This document shows positions 21,985 through 34,430 of a DNA stretch of 64,000 bases, in pieces. Numbering within the stretch: position 1 is the first letter of the stretch; every line of letters begins with the position of its first letter. The stretch comes from Trichosphaerium sp. ATCC 40318. Lineage: Eukaryota; Discosea; Flabellinia; Trichosidae. Location of the stretch: assembly GCA_038496445.1 (NCBI GenBank), contig JALMLS010000076.1:235300-299299 (forward strand). The letters run 5' to 3'. A program made the translations under genes and the position numbers. The notes under the pieces were generated by a model. The model did not search any database. It saw only the letters and a program-made list of their open reading frames with translations, and was not told the DNA's origin.

Positions 21985-22435
21985 TTATTTCATAGAATAT
22001 TGGAAATACACGTTCCAACGTGTAAACGATTATCTGACACTATCCACCATCATATTGGTACAACGTTATCATAGTTCGATCAACGTTAGATTGTTCACGT
22101 CTATCAGGAAGTCCTCTTCTCAAAAACACCAGGTTATCATTTTGGTATTTCTCTCGTGCAAGAGACTCATATAACCTTGCTTTTCTTTCAGGAGTTACAT
22201 TTAAACTGGACCTCATTCGCAATAAGTATATCACAGATATTGGATTGCATTCATACATCTATCTTATTGTAAAGGCATCACAGGATCATGCATGAACAGT
22301 CTATCAAACGCATTATGTTAATCTACAAGGAACAAACGCAACAAATGATTGGGTGGCCTCACTTTTTGGTGTAAAAGTAATAGTACTATACCTGAGTATG
22401 TTGCTTCTTTACAAGGCGTAACAGTACATATCTAA
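21985..22435 (+). pseudogene. Decayed head-to-head copy of the 21-kb F-box/LRR gene
   Basis: Plus-strand DNA near 22025-22130 is clearly similar to the coding strand of the neighbouring gene around CNRLSDIIHHHIGYN to SGSPLLKN, but with several frameshifts and stops. Farther on, NKYITDIGLHS and ATNDWVASLFGVKVI correspond to the NNLTDLGLKAV and ATDDWIAPLLGIKVL parts of the intact gene, with the middle repeats missing. Together with the intact copy it makes an imperfect inverted repeat with a spacer of under 150 bp. Confidence 0.75.
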
Positions 22436-22806
22436 TCAACATCAAACTATTGCTCTAACACGTGCACGGCCAAACAATTGTTCTTTGGGTCTGTATACAG
22501 AACACTGCCAATTGTACGTTTACACATAGTGTATAGGGACAACTTGATTGCGAATGTTCATGAAAGCTCAGTTTGTAAAAAAAAGTGACAAAAAAACAAG
22601 TACGTTAACACACAAGCCAAGAGCCTTCTTTTTTGTCTCCATTCATGAACCATGACACTTACTATCTCTTCCGTTTCTGAGAATAAAATACATAAAATTC
22701 TGATAACATGCAAGTAATTGTAAACCGATTGAATAAATTAGCAAAACTGACTTAACAATCATTGTAACAAAACGAAACGACACTAAAATAACAACTACTA
22801 AAGGAG

Positions 22807-25243
22807 ATGGACAGGTGGGGTGAAGATGCGGCATCAAACGAGCTTTACCCTGAAAATGAGACTATGCTCAAGTGTAATCCTATTTACACAGAGGTACTGC
22901 CATCTCTATGCCACTGTACATGGGTTGATAAGGTTTTTAGGACGTTTACATGGCTTGTAAAAGTGGAAACCTAAAACGCGTCCAATATCTTTGTGAGGTA
23001 TCACAAAATACTTTTTAACGCATCTAAATGGTTCTCGTGTAGGTTCAGGCTATTGATTTAAATAAACACGATGAACATGACGCAGTGCCCTTATTTTACG
23101 CTTGTTTATGCGGACACAAAGGTAAACCTCAAATTAAGTGTCATTAGATCATAACAAGCGACTTTCTTTCTTGAACCAAACTAACACCCGTTAAGCTGTT
23201 GTACGATATCTGCTTGACTCTGGAGCGCGTTTAGATCCCGGTACATACGATACAAAAAGATGTTATTACGGTTGTCTCACAAAAGGCATTGCTAGCATCT
23301 TGAAGAACTACAAAGGTATGTTCTCGTTATAATAGAAACAAACAGATAGCTTTAAAGCAAGTTTTGAGAAAATTACTCAAAAAACCTTTTCACGTTCTCT
23401 GAATGTCATGTTTGACACATTGTTTCCTCTTTTCTTGTCTATTGTATTTGTAGCATCTTTTATGCTATAGTTTTACTTATTTTCATGCTTCTAGCGACTA
23501 AGAATCTTGGTCATTTTGCTCAAATTATGAAGGATATTTTATCAAATAAGTCTTTCTCCGATTTTTCCTTTTTGGTCGATAATCAGACTTTCAAAGTACA
23601 CAAGTACGTACAAAATATAATTATGCTGACTTTCTATATCGTTTTAAACGATAAAACATTACACCACAACAGAAAAATGAACCTACAAAAGTATTTATCT
23701 TCTTTGTTTCTTCTTTTTTTTTTCTTTTTTCTTTTTTCTTCTGGTTCAACTCTACTAGTTCTCTCTTTCATTCTCTTGTTTATTTTCTAATATTTGTAGG
23801 TTTGTATTAGCTGCTCGTAGTGAATATTTAGCTTTACAATTATGTACAAGATGGAAAGACACAGATTGCGTCAAATTAAAGAGAATAAGCAAAGAAGTAA
23901 TGTCTGCTTTTTTGGAGTACTTATACACTGGTACCCGATAAATATTCTTAAATTTACAATCTCGACATTAATAACACATAATTAATAGAGGCGTTGAATA
24001 TTAGCACAGTTGATTTTGATGGCTTATGCGCATTGGCCAAGCAATGTATAAAAAAATCAAGTTTGAGCTCAGTAATTTTACTTTCTCTTTAGGCGGAATG
24101 AGCGACCTTATAGAGTCTTTGGAGAAAGAGAGACAAATGAGCGAAGGTCAAAATTTAGACAGGATTACTATACATCCTAAAGGCATCGAAGCTGGATCAG
24201 AGCTTTTGAAGGTATGAGGAGAGACCCAATAAGAATCGAAACTTTTTGGATACAAAAATATTTTATATCATGCTTGTTCTTCAAGTCTCTTTTAATTTAT
24301 GTTACTAGGCTATTTCTAAGACATATGTTTGTTGTATTGATAAAGAAGACAAAGTACCTGAAGCTTGTAAGATGTACTTCACGGATGTTTGCCTTGCTGT
24401 AGATGCACCTAACGTACTTTTTTTTGCTTTGTTTTTTTTTTTTGTTCTCAACAATAACACTCTTCTAGAGTACTTTTCAGCATCGATTTTATTGTCATAA
24501 GGCGCTGTTGTGCCAACGTAGTGAGTATTTTCGCGCGATGTTGGTGGGACACTTTAAAGAAAGCGCAGAGAAAATTGTGACGTACGTGCTCTTGTTTTGG
24601 GGTTTGTCTTAGTTTCTTCTTTCGTTTAACCGACTTTTCGCCTTCTCACATGTTTATCATAGACTCAATGATATCGAACCTGAAGTAATGTATATGGTTA
24701 TAGAGTATCTTTATTCTAACGATGTCAAGAAAGCGAATGCTGAAAAGGTAAACATTCAAATATTTTGGCAGTATTTTGTCATACTCGACCTTTCTTTTTG
24801 CTTAACAGTGACTGTTAGTTTGTGAGATTACTTGAAGTTGGACAAGCGTACCTCATTGATGACCTGAGAAAGTTTTCAATTGTGAACCTATGTAGGTTTA
24901 TCAGTGACGACAGTGTAATCGATTTGTTAAGGTAAACAAACAACTACAGTTTTTCATATTTTTTGTTCGGGACAAAAAAACTCCGCTATTGTCACGTGTC
25001 TTGACATTTCATTTTTACAGTTACACTATTTCACGCGCTTATATTATGAGTAGATTATCAGACATGTACAGTGCTGTACGATTACAAGATGAGTGTTTAG
25101 AGTACATTGAAGATCAATTCGATATTATGTACAAAAGAGAAGATTTTACTCAATTTTTGAAAGATGGAGGTGAATCTTTAGCACATATAAGCCTTCTTGT
25201 TGAAGAATACGAAGAAATACATAATACAAATTCTTCACAATAA
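22807..25243 (+). CDS. Ankyrin-repeat and double BTB protein, ABTB1-like
   Basis: Likely cytoplasmic adaptor for a Cullin-3 type ubiquitin ligase. Spliced order follows ABTB1/BPOZ. Ankyrin region: DEHDAVPLFYACLCGHK, VVRYLLDSGARLDPGTYDTK and CYYGCLTKGIASILKNYK. First BTB: NKSFSDFSFLVDNQTFKVHK, FVLAARSEYLALQ, MSAFLEYLYTG. Linker: LAKQCNMSDLIESLEKE. Second BTB: FYCHKALLCQRSEYFRAMLV, IVTLNDIEPEVMYMVIEYLY. C-terminal helices run from AYIMSRLSDMYSAVRLQDEC to the stop at 25241-25243. The proposed ATG (22807) heads a short exon ending before GTACTG and is the least certain part. Introns are about 50-65 nt except one of roughly 195 nt after KVHK. Confidence 0.8.
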
Positions 25244-26468
25244 AAGGATAACCTTCCTCAAAGACTCTTTCCTGTACCACGGTCACTAGTTTTTGTGGCT
25301 TGGCGTTTCGTTAATAACCTTCTCAATAAGCCAATCCTATTTACTTTCAGATACACAAGATATTACTTGCGATGCATCACGGTGCTAGACAACACCATAC
25401 CCCAAACTCCAATACTCACCTTTAGGGACCTCCACTATTTGGTTGTAAGAAGCTTGTGGTTCTCGTTGCGCCGTTTGTAGAAGAAGCAACGTGGTTAGCT
25501 CCGGAAGGATTAGGGGAAGGTACACGAGACCACGTATGTTGTAGGTCGACAACCCATTGTAAATAAAGTATAGTAAAGGCTTCATGGCTGAAGTTTGAAT
25601 TGTAATGATTAGTTTAAAAGTGTAGTTTTCCTACCGACATCACGTGGTTAATACTGAAAGAGCAGGAGAGATAAGGGGCCATTAGGTTTGCTATGGATAC
25701 CTTAAAGCATGAAGCGTATAGTATATGTCTTTGCAACTATGCAGTGTATCTCACAAGACTAATTGTCGCCCAAAACAACTGCTAAATTCAATGGTTTTCA
25801 AGTCAGTTATAACCCTATGAATCATTGCCTTGGTTTGTATCTGACGACGTGCTATACAATATTTGTGCACTACCTCCGCTTTCCACCAACTACTTTCCTC
25901 AAACAACCGAGCATCCAACCTTCCGACCACAGTAGCACCAACAATACCAACAACTACATTGGCCACCAAAAGAAACATTTAGTCAATATTTGTCATAAAA
26001 CTACAAAACTAAAAGTTCCGTACACAAACTAAAAGTTCCTCACACAATTTCCCGTACACTACACATTGCTAGATCTTTGTAAAATAGCGCTAGAACACCC
26101 TTATAAATCGCTAACTTAAGAAAATCGGGCGGGCTGCAGCGAGCGAGTGTATCGAGTACACAATGACGCTAGTAAAACTCGCCGTTTTTAGCGGTAACAA
26201 ACTTAGAAGTGAAAATATAGTACACTGTATATTGTCACGTGATAGCCAGTTTTTCTACTCAGGTGCTGACGTGATAGAGATGGGTCGGGTTTTTTTGTCC
26301 GCTATTGTCGGCCAATCCTTAAACACGTATAATATTGTATTTGTATACCTTTGGAGGCCATAGGTTCGTTTTAAACTCTCGGCCAAAACTTTTGTGATTC
26401 GTATACTTTTAAGAGCATCTTCGCTTAACCAACAAACTTGTTAAGTTGACATAAAATACAAACCAAGC
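25244..26468. other. Intergenic, no gene supported
   Basis: Between ABTB1-like and peroxidase genes. Open stretches at 25295-26363 are short, overlap on both strands and carry no motif. CACGTG at about 25,642 and 26,236. Confidence 0.5.
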
Positions 26469-29036
26469 ATGATGAGCAACAACTCTACTGCTTTTAAAGT
26501 ACTACTTGTACTTTCTATAGTCACTCTCGTTTCTAGTGGTACGTTAAAAAAGGATAAATTAAAGTACAACATGGCACAGTTCTGATTGTTTTTTCGTTTA
26601 GCAACTGTAACAGCACCCATCATTGGAGATCAAACATGTCGCGAAGGATCAAGCCCAATGAATGTACCTACAAACACACTTTCTTGGGGAAGTAACGGAA
26701 GGTTCTCTGTCATAAAGTTCCGTATCTTTGATGACGAAGGTGGTTCAGTACCACGTGGAGCTACTATTGACTCTGCCACTTTAACTTTTATTGGCGAAAA
26801 TAATGGTGAATATCGCGGAAACATTTACAGATCAGCTGTTGATTGGCAAGAAAGTACTGTCAGTTATGACAACTTTGGTCCTTCTCCTGGAGCCGATACA
26901 GCAGATTTCAGTGGTCCTATGATAGCTGAATTTGATGATACACAAAGAAACCAACCTTTTTCTATTGATGTTACAAACGCAGTGTTAGCATGGAATGGCG
27001 GTCAAAACAACTTCGGTTTTGTCATTGTACCAGGTAAAAGAGTATAGTATGTAACGTATTTTTACTGATGTTTATGTTTAGACGGTAACGGTAGAGGCAA
27101 CTCGGCAGTTTACTCTTCAGAATCACAAGATGATCCAGTACTTCAGATTGAAGTCCGTGAAGAATACCAAGGATACGATGGCTCTGATAACAACCTTAAT
27201 AACCCAACATATGGTGCTGTTAATACACCTCTGTTACGTCAAGTAATGAGTAACGGAGGTAACATTGTCATACCAACGTCATACGCTGATGGTCTCTCTG
27301 CAGTACGCAAACATTGCCTTTTTTTTTGTTTGTGACTTTATTAACTTTATTCACTAGCCACGTGAATTAGATTCTAGCGGTAACCCTCTTCCTTCAGTTC
27401 GATTAGTAAGTAATCTTGTTGCCGGTCACGTTGAACAAAGATCACGTGCAAGAAACCCAAGAAGGTAATTATTTTTACAAAACAAAAAAACACCTTCATT
27501 GTCGCTTTTGTTCTCATACGGTGTACTCTAGACATACTGATTTATTGACATATTTTGGTCAATTTATCGACCATGATATTGATTTAACACCAGAAGGTGG
27601 CGATGACTTCAATATTGTAATACCTGCAGGCGATCCAATCTTCACAGGAGAATTTCATTTCACTAGAGCTGTACCAATATCTGGAACTCCTGCAAATCAA
27701 CCTCTCGAACATCCAAACGTCATCAGTGCTTACATTGATGGCTCGATGGTATACGGAAACAGCGTCGAGCACGCCAATAGTTTGAGAACAATGTACGTTC
27801 TGCAATGTTTCAGTTTGTTTTCGGTTTTGATATTAAGTTTGTTTAGGAATAACGGACTTATGAAAACAAGTGCTGGTGATTTCTTGCCTTTTAATCTTGC
27901 TGAACTTAACCTTGAAATGGGAAATATTGGATTTGTTTCAGATGAGGAAATATATGCTGCTGGTGATGTCAGAGTCAATGAAAACGCTGTTTTGACTTGT
28001 TTGCATACTCTTTTTGTTAGAGAGCATAACAGAATAGCCGGAGAGCTTCAAACAGATAACCCAACTTGGTCAGATGAGAGATTATTCCAAGAAGCTAGAC
28101 GTCGTGTCATTGCTATTATACAATCCATTACAATGTACGAATGGCTTCCAGAGATTATTGGAAACATACCAAACTACACTGTACGTCCAGCTACAACTTT
28201 TTTTTCAACACAGCAAGTAGCCACCAACTGACTCTATCTGATCAGGGCTACAACGACAATGTTAATCCTGGCATCATGAACGTATTCTCAGGAGCCGCAT
28301 TCCGATTTGGACACAGTCTCATCAGCACTGTAATTCACAGAGTTGATCCAGACTTTCACTCTATCTCACAAGGACCTATTCTCCTTCGTAACGCTTTTTT
28401 CAACCCTGTTGCTATTCAATATGGTATTGGTTCTATGCTAAGAGGTGTCATGATGCAACAACACGAAGCTGTCGATGTACTTGTAAGCGATGACTTGAGA
28501 AACTTCCTATTCCAAAACGTTGGAGGTGGTGGAGCTCAAACACATGATTTGATATCATTCAACCTTCAAAGAGGCAGAGACTTAGGTCTACCTGACTACA
28601 ACACACTTCGTGCTGCATACGGTTTTTCAAGAGTGAATGACTTCTCTGATGTATCAAGCGACCCTGGAACAGTAAATGCGCTTGCTACCGCATATGCGAG
28701 TGTTGATGACATTGATCCGTTCATAGGAGGTCTAGCTGAAGGTACTGGTTCATTACTTAACTATCACGTGACTTATTTTTATTTTTAGATCAACTTCCGA
28801 ATAGTAAACTTGGTGAGTTGTTCACAGCTATACTCAGAGACCAATTCACAAGATTGAGAAGTGGTGATAGATTTTGGTTTGAAAATGGACACTTTAGCGC
28901 TCAAGAGACTCAAGAGTTGTTGAACACTAAAATGCTTGATGTAATTATTCGTAATACTGACACAAGATCATCAACAGCTCGAGATTTTAGCTCTGCTTTT
29001 TCATTAAGCGATTCTTCAGATGTACCTAACTTGTAA
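26469..29036 (+). CDS. Secreted animal-type heme peroxidase with N-terminal DNRLRE-like domain
   Basis: Extracellular oxidoreductase using H2O2. The signal peptide (FKVLLVLSIVTLVSS) is followed by a ~150-residue DNRLRE-type beta domain (APIIGDQTC to VDWQESTVSYDNFGPSPGAD, NFGFVIVP). The peroxidase domain begins YDGSDNNLNNPTYGAVNTPL. It has the distal His/calcium motif FGQFIDHDIDL, the catalytic-arginine motif REHNRIAGEL, the proximal heme His in FRFGHSLIS, and FNLQRGRDLGLPDYN. Key residues are intact. Introns include 28181-28245, whose GTACGT donor restores NYTGYNDN. The stop is at 29034-29036, convergent with the Reeler-domain gene 430 bp downstream. Confidence 0.9.
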
Positions 29037-29462
29037 TGCAAAGTGTATCACAGAACCTGCTCTGTAAATAAAACTCAGGTTAAGCCCAACACAACTTGCT
29101 GTTTTCAATTTTTACAAGTATTTTTTTTTTTGATTCTACGTTCAAACTATTTTACAGTATCGACTTTGTATACAACCACCTTCTTTTTAGGCGTTATCTT
29201 TTCTTTTAGAAGGAGAAAATTATCATACTATCACGTTTTCTTTTTTCTACTTTTACCATTGTAACCCAACCCAACCACTCCAGGGCTTTTCTTGCTGCTC
29301 TTTCCTTTTGCAACCTTCTTCTTGTATGGGGAAATACCTATACCAATAGCAACAGTATTATCTCCAGTCATATTGGTAAAGCTGAGTGTATAATTTATAG
29401 TGGATAAGACAGTTTGGATAGTCGTTCGAATGAGTATTGAGCTGGAAATTTTAGTTTATTGA

Positions 29463-30459
29463 CTACAATGACGTAATACACAACAGCACCAAAACAAGAA
29501 TGCTCAACAAGGTACACGTTTTAGAGCCTGAACTTTGAGGTGTTGGTGTATCTGTAGGAGTGTTTGTATTCACAGGTGGCATGGTATTCGTGGGTGCAAC
29601 GGTGGGTTGGTCTGTAGGCACTAACGCCGTTGTTGGCGTTCCTGTAGTGGGGGTACTTGTAGCATCTGTTGGTGCGATAGTAGTAGCTACAAGTTGTGAG
29701 TATTCTTTTTTTTTTCAGTGATAGTTACCTGGCTCACTTGTTGTTGGTGCCAATGTTGTGGATGGAGCACCAACTTCAGCGAAGGTTGTAGGTCCTATTT
29801 GAAGGTAATTACATGAAGCTCCTTGTGACTCTGTTGTTCTACTTCGTAGAATCCAGAACTACTTTCAGGTTAGGAGAGTTCAAAAGCAAATCCACGTGCT
29901 GCGTACTGTCGCTGTAATAGCTCCTTTGTTTGTTTCAGGTGCTGTCCAATTAAAATATTTGTTGGTACTCACATCATCAGCGTTAGCATGCCTTATAGAG
30001 TCAAGACATGCCAAGGTAGTAAAGCCACCTGATGTTCTGAACTTGGGGTCACTTGATGAAAATTTGCCCTCAAGTAGACCACTTGGTGATTCGCCAGTGT
30101 AGAAAGTGCCGACAATCCCCTGCTCATTATATAAGCTACAGAATCGTTTGAAACACAAAAAAGTATCCTCACCTTCCATGTTTGTGCAGTACTTGCTGTA
30201 ACTTCCAAAGTATATGTTGCTCCGGGCTCATACGCCGTCATAGGGAAATTGATAGTGATATCATCCGCTGTACCAGGCATGCTGTTCGAATGTTTAATAG
30301 ACATAATAGAAACTGAAGAGAAAGCTTACCTTGTACCGCACACATAGTAGAGCATATATCCGTATCTGAGGCAGGACAAATACTCAAAGTGTTTGTAGAG
30401 TGACCAAGGACGACACAAAGCGAGCAAGTGAAAAATACAAACCGGTGTAAAAGTGACAT
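29463..30459 (-). CDS. Reeler-domain surface protein with Thr/Pro stalk and GPI-type C-terminus
   Basis: A signal peptide (MSLLHRFVFFTCSLCVVLG) is followed by ICPASDTDICSTMCAVQ. The Reeler-type domain follows: DDITINFPMTAYEPGATYTL, TFYTGESPSGLLEGKF, FTTLACLDSIRHANADD and KYFNWTAPETNKGAITATV, with the family's H-N/S and F-x-W-T-A-P signatures. A Thr/Pro/Ala-rich mucin-like stalk (APTDATSTPTTGTPTTALVP) ends in a small-residue site and a hydrophobic tail (LLSILVLVLLCITSL) with no cytosolic part, as for GPI anchoring. Exons: 30459-30330, 30267-30173 and three more down to TAG at 29465-29463. Probable cell-surface adhesion or defence protein. Confidence 0.8.
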
Positions 30460-31012
30460 GATGTCTGTTCAGTACGACTATGAATTAAATGATTATACGG
30501 TACACAGGCTTAAGTGAAACATGCCATTACCCAAAAGTCTCCTAAAAGTACCTTGTTTCTATTTGTCTAAATAAGACAAGAATGTCCGAAAATAAAGTTT
30601 CGAGTTTATTGATAAAAGGCATGAAAAGCAGAGCACGTGATAATTTATCTTACTACCAAGCACCGGGGAAACAGTTTCTCTTGGGCAATAGTAGGTGTCT
30701 TTCTTATTCCTATAAAATTATCAGTAGTCACTGTCTTTCATAGCACGTGATATCACGGTATAAGATGTGTACGCATTTTAGCAGGAAAAGGAAAGACACC
30801 CACTATTGGTATAACGTGTGATAATAGGCCAAGAAAACTGTCATACTGTTTATAACGCTGTAACCTCTGTTTATATTCTGATTTTACCGAAACTGCTTGT
30901 TGTGTGTTCCATTCTTGTAAAAAAGAAAAGAAACTTTTGCTTTTGCAAATCTTAAAACGTTGTATCGAACGTTCTGAACAAAACCATCTCACTCTTCAAG
31001 TAGGAAAAACAA
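30460..31012. other. Intergenic upstream of Reeler gene and MORN pseudogene
   Basis: Two GCACGTGATA sites at about 30,632 and 30,744. A minus-strand open stretch 30753-30992 (KSKSFFSFLQEWNTQQAVSV) has no ATG in frame; possibly an orphan exon, not called. Confidence 0.45.
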
Positions 31013-32003
31013 ATGTATGGCTTACTCAAGCTCCCTTGTGAAATTCAACAATACATTGTACATTCAACGCTGAAGCTTTCACAAAGTTCCATACATTATC
31101 AAAGAAAGCAGCAACCAATACTCATTTTGATGGATCATTACAACGTAAAGGGAAATGGATCAGATGGTACAAAAGTGGAAAAGTATGGTGTGTTGGCATA
31201 AAAACGGACAACTAATAAGACAAGTACATGGGTCAATAATAGGCAAAATTTAGAATTCAAGGATTGGTACAAAACTGGACAACTTCAGGAACATAGCATG
31301 TGGATCAATGATAAACCAAGTGGTGAGATGAAAGTGTACTACAAAAATGAACAAATCAATATATACTGTAATTGGCTGAATGGTAAGAAAAACGGTGAAA
31401 ACAAAGAATGGTATCAAAATGGTCAACTTAAAAGGCAATGTACGTGGATTGATGATAAGAAAACTGGCGAATACAACACGTGGTATGCAAATGGCCAACT
31501 CAAGGAACAAAGTTTATGGGTTGATAATGAATTGAATGGGATCCTCATGGTGGTATGAAGATGGACGGCGCAAGGAACAAACTAAGTGGATAGATGGAAA
31601 AAAGGCTGGTGAAGAGAAGCAATGGTATGATAATGGACAGCTCAATTTACTAGGTATGTGGGCAGACGGTAAGCGCCATGGTCAACTAAAATACTGGCAT
31701 GACAATGGTCAACTGAGTGAACAAATTATGTGGGTTGATGGTAAACAAAATGGCCAACTCACGACGTGGTACAATACTGGTAAACTCAAGGAACAAATCA
31801 CATGGGTTGATGGCACACAACATGGTGAAAGCAATGAGTGGTATCACAACGGACAGCTGAAGATAAAAAGTATGTGGGTTAAAGGTAAAAAACATGGTCA
31901 AGTTAAAGAGTGGTATGAAAATGGACAACTGAGAGAACAAAGCATGTGGGTTAGAAGGCTGATGACACATTGTGAGTGGCCTGATGAACTATGGGGCGAA
32001 TGA
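31013..32003 (+). pseudogene. Frameshifted F-box/MORN-variant gene copy
   Basis: Homologous to the intact gene at 36888-39302 (LKLPCEIQQYI at the start, then the repeat units WVDGKQNGQLTTWYNTGKLK and GEYNTWYANGQLKEQ). A one-base deletion relative to the intact gene in the run after CAATA (near 31055) throws the frame out of the F-box. Stops lie near 31200-31220, another frameshift near 31545, and the array ends after about 12 units where the intact copy has about 29. The similarity covers both F-box and repeats, so it derives from a full-length gene. Confidence 0.8.
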
Positions 32004-32524
32004 AGCAGTTTCCTTACGAGATTATCCGTTTTGTTCATTCAATGAACTGTACTTTTCACATGACGTCCCTTTAAAAACGTGATAACCAACAGATTTGTAT
32101 GGTGCATTAAACCACCCTTTCGGACTAATTTAGGCCTCTTTTGGCACAAAATTCGCCTTTTTCTGCAGAAAGTACATTAAGCAAGACACAAAGGGTTAAG
32201 TTTTTTTAATGGTTTTTTTTATTGATGTAAACGATGGTGAAGAATCTATTGTACATATAAATGATAATACAAAACATTACAAAAAGGGAGAGAGGCCTCT
32301 GGTTGAAGGAGGGGATAAGGCAAGGCATAGGGTGTAAATAGAGAGAAGGAGAACCCTTTTTTTTTTGTCGCTCTACAAAAACTTTTGTAGAGTATTATAG
32401 ACAATAGTATCATTACCACTACCTTTCCCTTGTTCATTAGATGTCTCTCTCCCTTTAATACGATTATTTCTACCCACTAAATATTGCTAAATTAAATTTT
32501 GAATCTTTTTGCTAATAAGTTTTT
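32004..32524. other. Intergenic between MORN pseudogene and Trp/Gly/Ser gene
   Basis: No gene seen. T-runs at 32195-32220 and 32355-32370. Confidence 0.5.
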
Positions 32525-34430
32525 CTAAGGGTAGTAATAAGCTGGGTGGTATACGCCAGAAGGGGCTGGTGGACGTGATGTATAGTATTGTGGGGCAGCA
32601 CGGGGATATCCCTAGACATCAAGTGAGAAAATCAACTTTTTCGGTTATTTAGGAGCAGGTTTTTTTTCACGTAAATGATAGAACCGTCTACGTGTTTTTG
32701 AGAAATTACTTATAAGTTTACCTGTGGCGCTGGGCGTGTGCCATAATAGTTACCCATATCACTAGCAGGTGGATTTGTGTCTTGTTGCATCTTTTTGATG
32801 CGTTGTTCAAATTTTTTAATTACACCTGATTAAAAAGTGTTAGAACTGCTTTGGCTACCTTTAAAAATAGGTTATAAACTATAAGAAACGTACTCATTGC
32901 TTTTTCTTTTTGTTCTTGCAATTTTTCTTCAGGAGAACCGGATTGTGTGCGTTCTACACAATGTCCTTCTCCTTTATAAATAGGAATCTCTTGTGATGCA
33001 TCGATCTCTAAGAGACCATCGAAAAATCTGTTTTCAACAGAGTTTTGTAGTAGGGGACCATCATCACTATTAGTAAATCAATAAGTAAACAGCATGAAAC
33101 GTGTTGATCGCATGGTTCAGCAAAAATGAAAACAGTAAAAAAACAAGAAAATTGTTAGTGTTTTTTTTCCTTTTCTCTTTGCGTCTGTGACGTACGGTGA
33201 GCCAATTGTGTTTGCTAAGGATATAGGTGCTTGCGTACGGAAGCCTCCATGTCCATGCGGAATTGGACTATCACAAAATGAGTACACACAAAAAACGCCG
33301 AAGATTTAAAAATTTTCAGTCAATATAAAACCAACTTATTGCAAATATGCCTTAAAGTGACTTTCAGTGCAAAAACGAGTTGAGAAAAATACTACAATTT
33401 AAACGAGAACCACACAAACAACATATAGCGTTGTGTTAAGCAATAAAAAAAAAATTGAGAAATACAAAGAAAGAAGTGCGTACTGTAAGTCACCCTTGAT
33501 AGGTTTTTGCTTCTCTTTTGTGTTAGCTACAGGTATAGCTTTAGATGCGCTACCCCAAAGACCTGTAGACGGTCTTTCACCACTATAAGCAAAGTTAGAC
33601 GTCTAGTACGTATTTCGCAGTTATAAAAATCCTGTTGCGTACTTTGACCACTGCTCCATACTACCATGGCTAGAAGTACTTGAATTATCGCTATTATAAA
33701 AAGATTCTTCTACACACAAGTGTAAATAAATGTGCACAACAAATTTTTATAACAAAAACGCTCGTGAGTAAATATTTCGACACGTCACTGCGTGTACGTA
33801 TTGATTTTAAGTTTAAATTGCATGTAAAAAAGGTATTGTGTAAATTAAATAAAACAACATTTTATCCTTCACCAAGCAGTATTTTGAAGTAACGTTTCCG
33901 TACCTATGCCGCTATTTCCTCGTACTGATTCTGTACCTGGTTCAGACCAGGGTTCTGTGGACCAGGAAGAAGTTCTGCTGTTATACCTTGATTTATCTTT
34001 GTCTACGTCACCTACAAGCGTATTTATTAACTTTTGAACTCACCAGTACCTTTTCAGTGGTTTTTGTGAAGGTGTTTTTACGTACCATCTGCTTCGCCTT
34101 TCCACAGCGGCTTGGACCATTTGGAAGTATCGTACGCGTTGTATTCTGCAAAAAACTCAATACCTTATTACAATAATGAACTTGTACCTCCACGTTGATG
34201 TCCTAGAAGGTTCTGTTTTACTTTTGGGTGCGTTTTGAAAAATTCTGTTCTATCCACACTGTCGCTTCTCAACCTTTCAGGTCCATTAAGGGTGTGTGCA
34301 AAGGAGAACTGTAATGTCCCGTCTGTGTCTATTTGTTGGTGAGGTTTCGTTTTTTTTTGTATTTTGCATTATAAATCTCACCAGCGTAGTTCACAGCAGA
34401 CGATTGAGATCGTATTCTTCCGACACTCAT
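32525..34430 (-). CDS. Low-complexity Trp/Gly/Ser- and Tyr/Pro-rich protein
   Basis: Many small exons (about ten) splice from ATG 34430 (MSVGRIRSQSSAVNYAG) to TAG at 32527-32525. Segments: GPERLRSDSVDRTEFFKTHP, DTSKWSKPLWKGEADG, RTSSWSTEPWSEPGTESV, SSHGSMEQWSKY, GERPSTGLWGSASKAI, DSPIPHGHGGFRTQAPISLA, then SPEEKLQEQKEKAM, FEQRIKKMQQDTNPPASDMG and a C-terminus APQYYTSRPPAPSG. Isolated tryptophans in Gly/Ser context recall Argonaute-binding or translational-repressor linear motifs, and the tail resembles P-body or spliceosome Tyr/Pro tails. No folded domain is recognised. Exon joins are from open phase only. Confidence 0.6.
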
